A stretch of DNA of 64,000 nt from Luedemannella flava (GCF_039528515.1 NZ_BAAALT010000039.1:1-64000), one strand, 5' to 3'. Shown: positions 49,139-58,672, numbered from the stretch's first letter. Notes: a model not told the origin generated them from the letters alone. Numbers and translations are program-made.

Positions 49139-49241
49139 AGCGCCAATACTCCGCTTGACCAGGGGAAATGTCCTGGAGTGCAGCTAACCGGACGAATTAC
49201 CCTTGGCGGACGGCGTCGCGGCGCGCCGGTAGGCTCTCGCC

Positions 49242-49595
49242 GTGACCCCCGCCCTGGCCACCGGCATCCTCGTCGGTTCGCTCGTCCTCGCCGTCTGGGC
49301 GCTCACCGCCGCGCTGCGGGAGCGCTGGATCAACCGCGGCCAGCTGGCGCTCGCCGCCGTGATCGAGGTCGCGATCCTCGTCCAGGCGGTGATCGCCGCC
49401 AGCCGGATGATCGGCGGGGAGCGCGCCGTCGAGCAGGCCACGTTCATCGGCTACCTGCTGACCGTCGTGCTGCTCCTGCCCGCCGCGACCGTGCTCGCGT
49501 ACATGGAGCAGACCCGCTGGGGTGCCGTGATCATGTCGGTCGCCGGGGCGGTCGTGGCCGTCCTCATGCTGCGGCTCCAACAGGTCTGGGGCTGA
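49242..49595 (+). CDS. Hypothetical membrane protein, 117 residues
   Basis: Four hydrophobic helices (ALATGILVGSLVLAVWALTAAL, LALAAVIEVAILVQAVIAAS, FIGYLLTVVLLLPAATVLAY, AVIMSVAGAVVAVLMLRL). Not assigned to a named family. GTG start at 49242. Two bases separate it from the next membrane gene. Confidence 0.65.
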   Translation: MTPALATGILVGSLVLAVWALTAALRERWINRGQLALAAVIEVAILVQAVIAASRMIGGERAVEQATFIGYLLTVVLLLPAATVLAYMEQTRWGAVIMSVAGAVVAVLMLRLQQVWG

Positions 49596-49597
49596 CC

Positions 49598-50002
49598 GTG
49601 GTACTCGGCCAGGAGACGCGCCAGCCGACCACGAACGCCGGCCCGGGTCGGGTGCTCATCGGCATCTACGGCCTGTTCGCGCTGGCGGCCGGGGCGCGGG
49701 CCGGCGTGCAGATCGCCACGAGGTTCGACGAGGCCCCGGTGGCGTACGCGCTGTCGGCCCTCGCCGCCGTGATCTACCTGGTCGCGACGGTCGGGCTGGC
49801 GCTGGGCAACCGGTTCGGGCGCCGGCTGGCCCTGGTCTGCTGCGCCGTGGAGCTGGCCGGCGTGCTGACCATCGGCACGCTCAGCCTCCTCGACCGGGCG
49901 GCCTTCCCGGACGCCACGGTCTGGTCGGTCTACGGCCAGGGCTACGGCTTCGTCCCCCTCGTCCTGCCCGTACTCGGACTGATCTGGTTGCGACGGCCTT
50001 AA
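49598..50002 (+). CDS. Hypothetical membrane protein, 134 residues
   Basis: Four hydrophobic helices with RVLIGIYGLFALAAGARAGV, ALSALAAVIYLVATVGLALG, LALVCCAVELAGVLTIGTLS and FVPLVLPVLGLIWL. GTG 49598 right after the previous gene suggests co-translation. Ends 4 bases inside the convergent ROK gene. Function unknown. Confidence 0.65.
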   Translation: MVLGQETRQPTTNAGPGRVLIGIYGLFALAAGARAGVQIATRFDEAPVAYALSALAAVIYLVATVGLALGNRFGRRLALVCCAVELAGVLTIGTLSLLDRAAFPDATVWSVYGQGYGFVPLVLPVLGLIWLRRP

Positions 50003-51225
50003 GAAAGGGTCGCCAGCCAGGCGGCGGGATGGGCGAGGACGTCACGGACGACGGATCCGGCCGCGCCGACGACCGTCGCCTCCGGCCCCAGCGCCGAAGC
50101 GCGCACCTCGGCCGGCGACCAGCCGGCCGTGATCACGCGGGTGGTCAGCTCCTCCTCGACGGCCGCGCGCAGCCACGGTGCCAGCGGCGCGTAGCTGCCG
50201 CCGAGCACCACCGCGTCGACGTCGAGCAGGTTGACGGCCCCGGCCAGGGCGATGCCGAGCGCCGCGCCGGCCGCGCCCAGCGCCGCCAGCATGGCCGGGT
50301 CGGCGGCCTGGGCCAGGCGCTGGATGCGCTCGAGCCCGGCAGGGACGGCGTCCTCTCCCGCGACGCCGGCGGCGCGCAGGATGGCGTCCTGGCCGGCGTA
50401 CTGCTCAAGGCAGCCGCGCGCGCCGCAGTGGCAGCGCGGGCCGTTCGCGTCGATCGTCAGGTGGCCGAACTCGCCGCTCCAGCCGTGCGCGCCCCGGTAG
50501 AGCTGGCCGTCGAGCACGATGCCGGCGCCGATGCCGACCTCGCCGGAGACGTAGATGAAGCTCGGCGACACGTCCGGGTCCTGCTCGCCAGCCTGGAGTT
50601 CGCCGAGCGCCGCGAGGTTGGCCTCGTTCTCGACCCGCAGGGTCAGCGCGCCGAGGGCGGCCGGGACGGGCACGTCGCGCCAGCCGAGGTTCGGCGCCAC
50701 GTGCACGTGGCCGCCGCCGTGCGGGTTCTGGCGGACCAGTCCGGGGACGGCGAGGGCGGCGCCGGCGACCGGCAGGCCCTCGGCGGCGGCGACGTCGGCC
50801 GCCTCGGCTGCCAGCTCAGCGACGGCCGCGAGCGCGTCGCCGGCCGGCCGGTCGCGTTGATCCACGTGGCGGACGATCTGGTGGCGGACCGTGCCGGACA
50901 GGTCCGTGACGCAGGCCGCGAGGTAGTCGACGTTGATCTCCAAGCCGAGCCCGCACGGCCCGTGCGGGCTGAGCGCGAGGCCGGTGGCCGGCCGGCCGAC
51001 GCCGGCGCGGGGCACGGGTTCGAGTTCGGCGAGCAGGCCGCCGGCGACGAGGTCGTCCACGAGCGTCGAGACGGTCGCCCTGGTCAGGCCGGTCGCGGCG
51101 GCGACGTCGGCGCGGGAGAGCGGGCGCGGGTTGGTCGCGACACGGCGCAGCACGAGCGCGAGGTTGTGCTCGCGGAGGCTGTGCTGGCGGACGGGGGAAT
51201 CCACGGCCGTGGTCCGGACTGTCAC
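49999..51225 (-). CDS. ROK-family regulator of the xylose genes (XylR-like)
   Basis: Protein of 408 residues: winged helix LREHNLALVLRRVATNPRPL, RADVAAATGLTRATVSTLVD; ROK domain with LGLEINVDYLAACVTDLSG, AALAVPGLVRQ, and the cysteine motif CHCGARGCLEQYAGQ. Divergently arranged with xylA across 70 bases, so it most likely represses xylAB in the absence of xylose. GTG start at 51225. Confidence 0.9.
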   Translation of the reverse strand: MTVRTTAVDSPVRQHSLREHNLALVLRRVATNPRPLSRADVAAATGLTRATVSTLVDDLVAGGLLAELEPVPRAGVGRPATGLALSPHGPCGLGLEINVDYLAACVTDLSGTVRHQIVRHVDQRDRPAGDALAAVAELAAEAADVAAAEGLPVAGAALAVPGLVRQNPHGGGHVHVAPNLGWRDVPVPAALGALTLRVENEANLAALGELQAGEQDPDVSPSFIYVSGEVGIGAGIVLDGQLYRGAHGWSGEFGHLTIDANGPRCHCGARGCLEQYAGQDAILRAAGVAGEDAVPAGLERIQRLAQAADPAMLAALGAAGAALGIALAGAVNLLDVDAVVLGGSYAPLAPWLRAAVEEELTTRVITAGWSPAEVRASALGPEATVVGAAGSVVRDVLAHPAAWLATLS

Positions 51226-51228
51226 CCC

Positions 51229-51258
51229 TTGACAATGTCACACCGACGTTAATAAGTT
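51229..51258 (+). promoter_or_regulatory. Probable xylA promoter
   Basis: TTGACA at 51229-51234 and TAAGTT at 51253-51258 (or TAATAA at 51250-51255) form a plausible sigma-70-type promoter in the 70-base xylR-xylA gap. The downstream AT-rich segment AGTTCAACCACTATACAAAC may hold a ROK operator. GGAGG at 51283-51287 is the xylA ribosome site. Confidence 0.6.
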
Positions 51259-51295
51259 CAACCACTATACAAACGGCGTCCCGGAGGCAGACATA

Positions 51296-52483
51296 ATGAC
51301 TACGCAGCCCACCAAGGCGGACAAATTCACCTTCGGCCTCTGGACCGTCGGCTGGCAGGCCCGCGACCCGTTCGGGGCCGCCACCCGCGCCGCCCTCGAC
51401 CCGGTGGAGATCGCGCACAAGCTCGCCGAGCTCGGCGCGTACGGCCTGACGTTCCACGACGACGACCTCATCCCGTTCGGCTCCGACGACGCCACCCGCG
51501 ACGGCCACATCGCCCGGTTCCGCAAGGCGCTCGACGAGACCGGCCTGGTCGTCCCGATGGCCACCACGAACCTGTTCGAGCAGCCCGTCTTCAAGGACGG
51601 CGGCTTCACCAACAACGACCGCGACATCCGGCGGTACGCGCTGCGCAAGGTCATGCGCAACATCGACCTGGCCGCGGAGTTGGGCGCCGAGACCTACGTC
51701 ATGTGGGGCGGCCGCGAGGGCTCCGAGTACGACGGGGTGAAGGACGTCCGCGCCGCCCTGGACCGTTACCGCGAGGGCGTCGACACCCTGGCGCAGTACG
51801 TCATCGACCGCGGCTACGGCATCCGCTTCGCCCTGGAGCCCAAGCCGAACGAGCCCCGCGGCGACATCCTGCTGCCGACCGTCGGCCACGCGCTCGCGTT
51901 CATCGAGTCGCTGGACCACTCGGAGATGGTCGGCCTCAACCCCGAGGTGGGCCACGAGCAGATGGCCGGCCTAAACTTCGTGCACGGCATCGCGCAGGCC
52001 CTGTGGCACGGCAAGCTCTTCCACATCGACCTCAACGGCCAGCGCGGCATCAAGTACGACCAGGATCTTGTTTTTGGTCACGGCGACCTGATCAACGCGT
52101 TCTTCCTGGTCGACCTGCTGGAGTTCGGCGGCGTCGACGGTGCCCGCGCCTACGACGGCCCGCGCCACTTCGACTACAAGCCGTCCCGCACCGAGAACTT
52201 CGACGGCGTGTGGGCGTCGGCGGCCGCCAACATGCGCACGTACCTGCTGCTCAAGGAGCGCGCGGCGGCGTACCGGGCCGACCCCGAGGTGGCCGAGGCC
52301 CTGGCCGCCGCCCGGGTCGCCGGCACGCGCGAGTCGACCCTGGCCGAGGGCGAGACCTACCAGGATCTGCTCAACGACCGGTCGTCGTTCGAGGACTTCG
52401 ACATCGACGCCGCCGGCGCCCGGGGCAGCCACTTCGTCCGCCTCAACCAGCTCGGCATCGAACATTTGTTGGGAGCGCGATGA
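51296..52483 (+). CDS. xylA: Xylose isomerase
   Basis: Enzyme of 395 residues that turns D-xylose into D-xylulose in the cytosol. Diagnostic are FHDDDLIPFG with catalytic H54 and D57, YVMWGGREGSEYD, FALEPKPNEPRGD with the metal-binding glutamate and lysine, NPEVGHEQMAGLNF, FHIDLNGQRGIKYDQD and LVFGHGD. Length is typical of actinomycete class I isomerases. ATG 51296 with GGAGG; the stop overlaps xylB (ATGA). Confidence 0.98.
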   Translation: MTTQPTKADKFTFGLWTVGWQARDPFGAATRAALDPVEIAHKLAELGAYGLTFHDDDLIPFGSDDATRDGHIARFRKALDETGLVVPMATTNLFEQPVFKDGGFTNNDRDIRRYALRKVMRNIDLAAELGAETYVMWGGREGSEYDGVKDVRAALDRYREGVDTLAQYVIDRGYGIRFALEPKPNEPRGDILLPTVGHALAFIESLDHSEMVGLNPEVGHEQMAGLNFVHGIAQALWHGKLFHIDLNGQRGIKYDQDLVFGHGDLINAFFLVDLLEFGGVDGARAYDGPRHFDYKPSRTENFDGVWASAAANMRTYLLLKERAAAYRADPEVAEALAAARVAGTRESTLAEGETYQDLLNDRSSFEDFDIDAAGARGSHFVRLNQLGIEHLLGAR

Positions 52484-53916
52484 ACGACAACGCTGGGCGG
52501 CCTTACGGCCGGCTGGTAGCGGGAGTCGACTCGTCGACCCAGAGCTGCAAGGTCGTCGTCCGGGACGCGGAGACGGGGGCGCTGGTCCGTGAGGGCCGCG
52601 CCACCCACCCGGACGGCACGGAGGTCGACCCCGCCTTCTGGTGGTCGGCTCTGAACGACGCGATCGACGCGGCCGGCGGCCTGGACGATGTGGCCGCCGT
52701 CAGCGTCGGCGCGCAACAGCACGGCATGGTGTGTCTTGACGGATCAGGTTCCGTGGTGCGGCCCGCTCTCCTCTGGAACGACACCCGGTCGGCGGGTGCC
52801 GCCGCCGACCTGATCGCCGACCTGGGCGGCGGCTCTGTGGGGGCCGCCGCCTGGGCCGACGCCGTCGGCAGCGTGCCGGTCGCCTCGTTCACCGTCACCA
52901 AGCTGCGCTGGTTGGCGGCGAACGAGCCGGCATCGGCGGAGCGCACCGAGGTCGTCTGCCTGCCGCACGACTGGCTCACGTGGAAGCTCTCCGGCTCGAC
53001 GGACCCGTTCGCGGTGACGACCGACCGGGGCGACGCGAGCGGCACGGGCTACTGGTCGCCCCGCACTGGCGATTACCGTCCCGACCTGCTCAAACTCGCC
53101 CTCGGCAAGGACGCGGGCACACCCCGCGTGCTCGGTCCCGCCGAGACCGCCGCCCACGCCCCGTCGGGCTTCTCCCTGGGCGTGGGTACGGGCGACAACG
53201 CGGCGGCCGCGCTCGGCGTGGGCGCCCGTCCGGGCGACGTGATCGTCTCCATCGGCACGTCCGGCACCGTCTTCACGGTCGCCGAGGTGCCGGCCGCCGA
53301 CGCGACCGGCACGGTGGCCGGCTTCGCCGACGCGACGGGTCGCTTCCTGCCCCTGGTCTGCACGCTCAACGCGGCCCGGGTGCTCAACAGCGCGGCCACC
53401 CTGCTGAACGTGTCGCTCGACGAGCTGTCATCGCTCGCGTTGTCGGCCCCCGCCGGGGCCGACGGCCTGACGCTCGTCCCCTACCTGGAGGGCGAGCGCA
53501 CGCCGAACAAGCCGGACGCGACCGGGTCGTTGCACGGGCTGACCCTGTCGACGATGACGCCTGCCCTGGTCGCCCGCGCGGCCGTCGAGGGCATGCTCTG
53601 CGCGCTCGCCGACTGCCTCGACGCCCTGGTCGCCCAGGGTGCCGTGGTGAACCGGGTGATCCTGGTCGGCGGCGGGGCCCGGTCGGAGGCGGTGCGCCGC
53701 ATCGCCCCGTCGGTGTTCGGTTGCACCGTGCTCGTCCCGCCGCCCGGCGAGTACGTCGCCGACGGCGCCGCCCGCCAGGCGGCCTGGGTGGCGCTCGGCG
53801 GCGACGAGGCCCCGACGTGGTCGTCCCTGGAGCCCGAGCGCTTCGAGGCCGATCCGACCCCGTCGGTCCGCGCCCGCTACGCCGAGGCGCGCGACCTCAC
53901 GCTCAACCGCCTGTAG
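52480..53916 (+). CDS. xylB: Xylulokinase
   Basis: FGGY-family sugar kinase of 478 residues that phosphorylates D-xylulose, feeding the pentose phosphate pathway. Motifs include GVDSSTQSCKVVVRD near the start, SVGAQQHGMVCLD, LLWNDTRSAGAA, DWLTWKLSG, VSIGTSGTVFTV and the FGGY signature-like LVGGGARSEAVRRI. Start ATG 52480 by ATGA overlap with xylA. A long perfect hairpin follows. Confidence 0.97.
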   Translation: MNDNAGRPYGRLVAGVDSSTQSCKVVVRDAETGALVREGRATHPDGTEVDPAFWWSALNDAIDAAGGLDDVAAVSVGAQQHGMVCLDGSGSVVRPALLWNDTRSAGAAADLIADLGGGSVGAAAWADAVGSVPVASFTVTKLRWLAANEPASAERTEVVCLPHDWLTWKLSGSTDPFAVTTDRGDASGTGYWSPRTGDYRPDLLKLALGKDAGTPRVLGPAETAAHAPSGFSLGVGTGDNAAAALGVGARPGDVIVSIGTSGTVFTVAEVPAADATGTVAGFADATGRFLPLVCTLNAARVLNSAATLLNVSLDELSSLALSAPAGADGLTLVPYLEGERTPNKPDATGSLHGLTLSTMTPALVARAAVEGMLCALADCLDALVAQGAVVNRVILVGGGARSEAVRRIAPSVFGCTVLVPPPGEYVADGAARQAAWVALGGDEAPTWSSLEPERFEADPTPSVRARYAEARDLTLNRL

Positions 53917-53938
53917 ACATCCTCTCCTCTCAGGGATG

Positions 53939-53978
53939 GTGAACCGGGCTGGCACCCAGCGGTGCCAGCCCGGTTCAC
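53939..53978. terminator. 17-base hairpin ending xylAB and the convergent gene
   Basis: GTGAACCGGGCTGGCAC at 53939-53955 pairs perfectly with 53962-53978 around a 6-base loop. It starts 22 bases after the xylB stop and ends 5 bases before the stop of the convergent GNAT gene, so it can serve both strands. No T-run. Confidence 0.88.
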
Positions 53979-53982
53979 GCTT

Positions 53983-54894
53983 TCAACCACCCCAGGAGCC
54001 GAGCTGCTCGATGGCCGGTTCGCACGGGCACGTTGCCGGCAGTTCGTTCAGCAGCGGGGTCACCACCCCGAACAGCTGCGCGATGACAACCGTGCCCAGC
54101 ACCCAGCCGACGAGGAGCCCGCCCGCGCGCACGGGACGCCGGCGCAGGATTCGCAACGCCACGACCGGTACGGCGACGGTGGGCACCGCCGCGACGAGAA
54201 TCGCCGCCATCAGCCCCGCCGCCAGCTGATCCGACACGTCGGCGCGTCCGGTGAACAGGCCCACGTAGGCGAAGAGCCAGAAGGCCAGCAACTGACCGAC
54301 GATCCCGTGCCCGAGGCCCCCCAGGCACTCCCATACCGCCCGCCGCCAGCTCCGCGCCGGCGTCAGCCGCTTGATGAGTACGTCCATGGGCCCCATGTGC
54401 GGGGTGTCCGCGACGGCCACCTGCTTCCAGCCCCACGACCGGTAGACGTCGCGTGCCGGCGCGGCGGGGTTCGCGAACAGGGTCGCGAAGGGTTCGGGTC
54501 GCCCGCGTAGGAGGTCGCGCATCAGCGTGCCCGCGATGCCCTGACGCCGCTCGTCCGGGTGCACCACCAACTCCATGACAGCGAACTTCTCCGCGCCGCT
54601 GACCAGGTCGGGTTCCTCGCCGGCGTGGCGCCACCACCGGTCCACGGGAAACGTGAACCCGAACGCGAAGCCGATGATGTGGTCGGTGCGGCCGGCCGGT
54701 TCGGCGACGATGAGCGCGAAGCCGGACCGGGTGGTGTTCCCGATGAGATTCTGCTCGAACTCGGCGGCCTGTTCCTCGGTCTCGTTGTACGGCGGCTCGC
54801 CGTAGACGCGCCGGTACAGCGACGCGAACTCGTCCGCCCTCGCGGCAACCTCGTCCCCTGCCATCCGCCGCACCGCGTAGGACGTCAAGCTCAT
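53983..54894 (-). CDS. GNAT acetyltransferase fused to a membrane domain
   Basis: Protein of 303 residues. The first ~180 form a GNAT domain (AVMELVVHPDERRQGIAGTLMRD is the acetyl-CoA motif; FANPAAPARDVYRSWGWKQVA follows). The last ~110 hold about three hydrophobic helices (VGQLLAFWLFAYVGLFTG, GLMAAILVAAVPTVAVPVVAL, GGLLVGWVLGTVVIAQLFGV). Membrane-tethered GNATs of this form are unusual; substrate unknown. ATG 54894. Confidence 0.82.
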   Translation of the reverse strand: MSLTSYAVRRMAGDEVAARADEFASLYRRVYGEPPYNETEEQAAEFEQNLIGNTTRSGFALIVAEPAGRTDHIIGFAFGFTFPVDRWWRHAGEEPDLVSGAEKFAVMELVVHPDERRQGIAGTLMRDLLRGRPEPFATLFANPAAPARDVYRSWGWKQVAVADTPHMGPMDVLIKRLTPARSWRRAVWECLGGLGHGIVGQLLAFWLFAYVGLFTGRADVSDQLAAGLMAAILVAAVPTVAVPVVALRILRRRPVRAGGLLVGWVLGTVVIAQLFGVVTPLLNELPATCPCEPAIEQLGSWGG

Positions 54895-54947
54895 GGCGGC
54901 CGATGTTAGGCCACCTACGTGTGGAAATCAGGCGTCGAATAGCCCGC

Positions 54948-55262
54948 CTAACTGTCCAAACGTCGGCCGGGATCCGCCAGGTAGGCCTCCACGTCGGCGA
55001 CCTTCTTCGTCAGGGCGTTCTCGACGCCCGGGCGGACGTCGGCCTTCATGACCACGCTGACCCGCGGAGCGCGGGCCTGGACGGCGTCGACGGCGGCCTT
55101 GAGGACCGCCATCACCTCGTCCCAGTCGCCCTCGACGGTGGTGAACATGGCGTCCGTGCGGTTCGGCAGGCCGGACCCGCGGACCACGCGCACGGCGTCC
55201 GCGACGTACTCCCCGACGGACTCGCCGACGCCCAGCGGCGTGATCGAGAACGACAACAGCAT
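54948..55262 (-). CDS. Thiamine-binding (MTH1187/YkoF-like) family protein
   Basis: Protein of 104 residues: LLSFSITPLGVGESVGEYVADAVRVV, GLPNRTDAMFTTVEGDWDEVM and VSVVMKADVRPG match the small ferredoxin-like family that includes thiamine/hydroxymethylpyrimidine-binding proteins. Ligand is inferred from the family only. No TPP riboswitch pattern is visible upstream. Confidence 0.85.
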   Translation of the reverse strand: MLLSFSITPLGVGESVGEYVADAVRVVRGSGLPNRTDAMFTTVEGDWDEVMAVLKAAVDAVQARAPRVSVVMKADVRPGVENALTKKVADVEAYLADPGRRLDS

Positions 55263-55630
55263 GTGTCGAGCCTAGTCGCGGAGGGTCGCGCAGCTGGCCG
55301 GGACGTGACCAATGGGCGGACTTTTCTGCTCAGGCGCCGTTTTCCCAGCCCGGGAAACCATCAAAAGGTGACCGATTCCGATGTGGACGGTCAAGATCCA
55401 AGTATGCCAAGGACTATCGGAAGAAGTCCGAGAAGAAGAACAACAAGAAGTAGCCTCGGCCCCACGGACCGCGTCGGCCGCCGCGCCGGCGCGGTCAAGG
55501 GTCGGCCGCACCCAACGGCGTGCGGGACAATGACCTTGGCGTATGTAACTTTCCGGTTCCGCTTGGGCTTGGACACGGGCTGTGATGATGTCCGTTGACA
55601 TGCTTGAATGCCCCTAGCGACCATCCCCGG
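55263..55630. other. Intergenic region before the cellulase gene
   Basis: No supported gene. A short hairpin (TTTCCC at 55341-55346 with GGGAAA at 55352-55357) and a lysine-codon-rich stretch ending in TAG at 55453 without a start codon are the only features. No sequence resembling a CebR/CelR-type operator was seen. The cellulase promoter should lie here but I cannot place it. Confidence 0.6.
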
Positions 55631-58600
55631 GTGACACCCCACAAACTTCGGCGCGCCCTGCGCGTCAGTGCGGCGGCGGCGCTGGCCGCCGCCCTTATCG
55701 CGCCCGGGCTGGTTTCGCCAGCCTTCGCCGACGACCCGGTCGACCTGATCGTCAACGGCTCCTTCGATAGCGGCTCCGCGCCCTGGTACGCCTACGGCAC
55801 CGCCGCCCCCGCGGCGGTCGTGGACGGCAGATACTGCGCCGACGTGGCCGGCGGACTGGCGAACCCCTGGGACGCCGGCATCGGCCAGAACGACCTCACC
55901 CTGGTCGCCGGCGGGTCGTACACCCTGAAGTTCACGGCCTCGTCGACCGCGGCCGCGTCCATCAAGGCGAACGTGCAGCTCGGCGTCGACCCGTACACGA
56001 GCGAGCTGAGCCAGACCGTGGCGCTCGGCGACAGCCAGACCTACACCTACACATTCACCGCGCTGAGCACCACGACGCAGGCGCAGGTCGCCTTCCAGCT
56101 CGGCGGGAACGCCGACCCGTACACCATCTGCCTCGACGACGTGTCGCTCATGGGCCCGCCGCCCGGCAGCGGCGGCCCGACCGGCGCCGAGCAGCTCACC
56201 AACGGCGGCTTCGACGAGGGCGCCACGCCCTGGTGGTGGACCGCCAGCGCGCCGTCGGAGGTTGTCGACGGCCAGCTGTGCGCCACGATCGCCGACGCGA
56301 CGGTCAACCCGTGGGACGCGATCATCGGCCAGAACGGCGTGAAGATCGTTGAGGGTACGACGTACCAGCTGTCCTTCTCCGCGAAGGCGAGCAAGGCCGT
56401 CACGATCCTCGCGAACGTCCAGCTGGCCGATTCGCCGTACACCCAGCAGCTGTCGCGGCCCACGCCGATCACGACGGAGCTGACCGACTTCACGTACACC
56501 TTCACCGCCGACACGACGTCGGAGGCGCAGCAGGTGGCGTTCCAGATCGGCGGCTCGGCCGGCGGCTGGACGCTGTGCCTGGACAACATCTCGCTCAAGG
56601 GCGGGGCCGCGCCGGAGGTCTACAAGCCGGACACCGGCCCGCGCGTGCGCGTCAACCAGGTCGGCTACCTGCCGGCGGGCCCGAAGCGGGCCACGCTCGT
56701 CACCGAGGCGACCGCCGCCCTGCCGTGGGAGCTGAAGAACTCGGCCGGCACCGTGGTCGCGTCCGGCAGCACCGTCCCGGCGGGCACCGACGCGTCGTCG
56801 AACCAGAACACGCACCGCATCGACTTCTCGTCGTACAAGAAGGTGGGTAGCGGCTACACGCTGGTCGCCGACGGGGAGACGAGCTTCGCGTTCGACATCT
56901 CCGGCGACATCTACACCAACCTGCGCTCGGACGCCCTGCAGTTCTTCTACATCCAGCGTTCCGGCATCGCGATCGACGGCTCGCTGGTGGGCGCCAAGTA
57001 CGCCCGGGCGGCCGGCCACGTCGGCGTCGCCCCCAACCAGGGCGACACGGACGTGCCGTGCCAGGCGGGCGTCTGCGACTACCGCCTGGACGTGAGCGGC
57101 GGCTGGTACGACGCCGGTGACCACGGCAAGTACGTCGTGAACGGCGGCATCGCCACCTACCAACTGCTCAGCGAGTTCGAGCGGTCCAAGACCGCGACGG
57201 ACGTGCGGGCGGCCCGGGGCGACAGCACGCTGCGCCTGCCCGAGCGTGGCAACGGCATCCCGGACGTCCTCGACGAGGCGAAGTGGGAGCTGGACTTCCT
57301 GCTGCGCATGCAGGTCCCGGCCGGTCAGCCGTACGCCGGCATGGCCCACCACAAGATCCACGACGCGGCCTGGACCGGCCTGCCGCTCGACCCGGCGGCG
57401 GACCCGCAGCCGCGCGAGCTGCACCCGGTGTCGACCGCGGCCACGCTGAACCTCGCGGCCGTGGCGGCCCAGGCGGCCCGCCTGTTCGCCAACTACGACG
57501 CGGCGTTCGCGGCCGAGGCGCTCGCCGCCGCGAAGTCGGCCTACGCGGCCGCCAAGGCCAACCCTGACCGGTACGCCCTGGTCAGCGACGGCAACGGCGG
57601 TGGCGCGTACGACGACAGCAACGTCACCGACGAGTTCTACTGGGCGGCGGCCGAGCTGTTCATCACGACCGGCGACGCGGCCTACAAGGCCGACATCGAC
57701 GCCTCGCCGCTGAAGACCGCCAACGTCTTCGACGCCGGTGGCTTCGGTTGGCAGGGCGTGGCGGCGCTGGGCCGGCTCGACCTGGCCACCGTGCCGAACC
57801 TGCTGCCGGCGGCCGACCGTGCCGCGGCGAAGGCGTCGGTCGTGGCGGCCGCGGACGCGTACCTGGCGACCCAGGCCGCCGAGTCCTACGGCCTGCCGTT
57901 CAACGCCCGGTACGTGTGGGGCTCGAACAGCGGCATCCTCAACAACATCGTGGTGATCGCCACCGCGTACGACCTGACCGGCGCGGCCAAGTACCGCGAC
58001 GGCGTGATCGAGGGCGTCGACTACGTGTTCGGCCGCAACGCGCTCAACCACTCGTACGTGACGAACTACGGCGAGGTGTCGCCGCAGAACCAGCACAGCC
58101 GCATGTTCGGGCACCAGGTGAACGCGGACCTGCCGAACCCGCCCACGGGTTCGCTGGCCGGCGGCGCGAACGCCGACATCCAGGACCCGCTGGCGGCCAA
58201 GCTGCTGAAGAACTGCGTCGGCCAGTTCTGCTACATCGACGACATCCAGTCGTACGCCACGAACGAGGTGGCCATCAACTGGAACTCGACCCTGTCGTGG
58301 GTGGGCGGCTTCCTCGGCGACATCGGTGACGGCAAGGCGCCGGCCGCCGGCTCCTGCAAGGTCACCTACGAGAAGCAGGGCGACTGGGGCAAGGGCTTCA
58401 TCTCCCAGATCACCATCAAGAACACCGGCACCAAGGCGATCAAGAACTGGCAGCTGACCTGGAACTTCACCGGCGGCCAGCAGATCGACAACCTGTGGAG
58501 CGCGTCCTACACCCAGTCCGGCGGCGGCGTCACGGCGAAGAACCTGTCGTGGAACGCCACCATCAACCCCGGCCAGTCGGTGACCTTCGGCTTCACGGGC

Positions 58601-58663
58601 ACGACATCGAACGCCAACCCGTCCCCCGAGCTCTTCAAGCTCAACGGCGCGGCCTGCGCCTAA
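55631..58663 (+). CDS. Secreted GH9 endoglucanase with two N-terminal CBM4-like domains and a CBM2
   Basis: Exported cellulase of about 1010 residues. Order: signal peptide (ALRVSAAAALAAALIAPGLV..SPAFA); two similar carbohydrate-binding modules (LIVNGSFDSGSAPWYAYG and QLTNGGFDEGATPWWWTA); an Ig-like CelD_N domain (RVRVNQVGYLPAGPKRATLV); the GH9 barrel with GGWYDAGDHGKY (D494, D497) and the proton donor E879 in YATNEVAINWNS; and a C-terminal CBM2 (CKVTYEKQGDWGKGFISQIT ... TTSNANPSPELFKLNG). It would cut beta-1,4-glucan outside the cell. GTG 55631 is chosen because it opens directly on the signal peptide; ribosome site is weak. Confidence 0.93.
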   Translation: MTPHKLRRALRVSAAAALAAALIAPGLVSPAFADDPVDLIVNGSFDSGSAPWYAYGTAAPAAVVDGRYCADVAGGLANPWDAGIGQNDLTLVAGGSYTLKFTASSTAAASIKANVQLGVDPYTSELSQTVALGDSQTYTYTFTALSTTTQAQVAFQLGGNADPYTICLDDVSLMGPPPGSGGPTGAEQLTNGGFDEGATPWWWTASAPSEVVDGQLCATIADATVNPWDAIIGQNGVKIVEGTTYQLSFSAKASKAVTILANVQLADSPYTQQLSRPTPITTELTDFTYTFTADTTSEAQQVAFQIGGSAGGWTLCLDNISLKGGAAPEVYKPDTGPRVRVNQVGYLPAGPKRATLVTEATAALPWELKNSAGTVVASGSTVPAGTDASSNQNTHRIDFSSYKKVGSGYTLVADGETSFAFDISGDIYTNLRSDALQFFYIQRSGIAIDGSLVGAKYARAAGHVGVAPNQGDTDVPCQAGVCDYRLDVSGGWYDAGDHGKYVVNGGIATYQLLSEFERSKTATDVRAARGDSTLRLPERGNGIPDVLDEAKWELDFLLRMQVPAGQPYAGMAHHKIHDAAWTGLPLDPAADPQPRELHPVSTAATLNLAAVAAQAARLFANYDAAFAAEALAAAKSAYAAAKANPDRYALVSDGNGGGAYDDSNVTDEFYWAAAELFITTGDAAYKADIDASPLKTANVFDAGGFGWQGVAALGRLDLATVPNLLPAADRAAAKASVVAAADAYLATQAAESYGLPFNARYVWGSNSGILNNIVVIATAYDLTGAAKYRDGVIEGVDYVFGRNALNHSYVTNYGEVSPQNQHSRMFGHQVNADLPNPPTGSLAGGANADIQDPLAAKLLKNCVGQFCYIDDIQSYATNEVAINWNSTLSWVGGFLGDIGDGKAPAAGSCKVTYEKQGDWGKGFISQITIKNTGTKAIKNWQLTWNFTGGQQIDNLWSASYTQSGGGVTAKNLSWNATINPGQSVTFGFTGTTSNANPSPELFKLNGAACA

Positions 58664-58672
58664 CCCCACCCC

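Noticed and set aside
55263..55400. Possible TPP riboswitch before the thiamine-binding-type gene
   Set aside because: No conserved TPP-aptamer core pattern is visible on the minus strand.
55400..55453. Lysine-rich possible micro-ORF ending in TAG
   Set aside because: No ATG, GTG or TTG in frame with a ribosome site could be found upstream.
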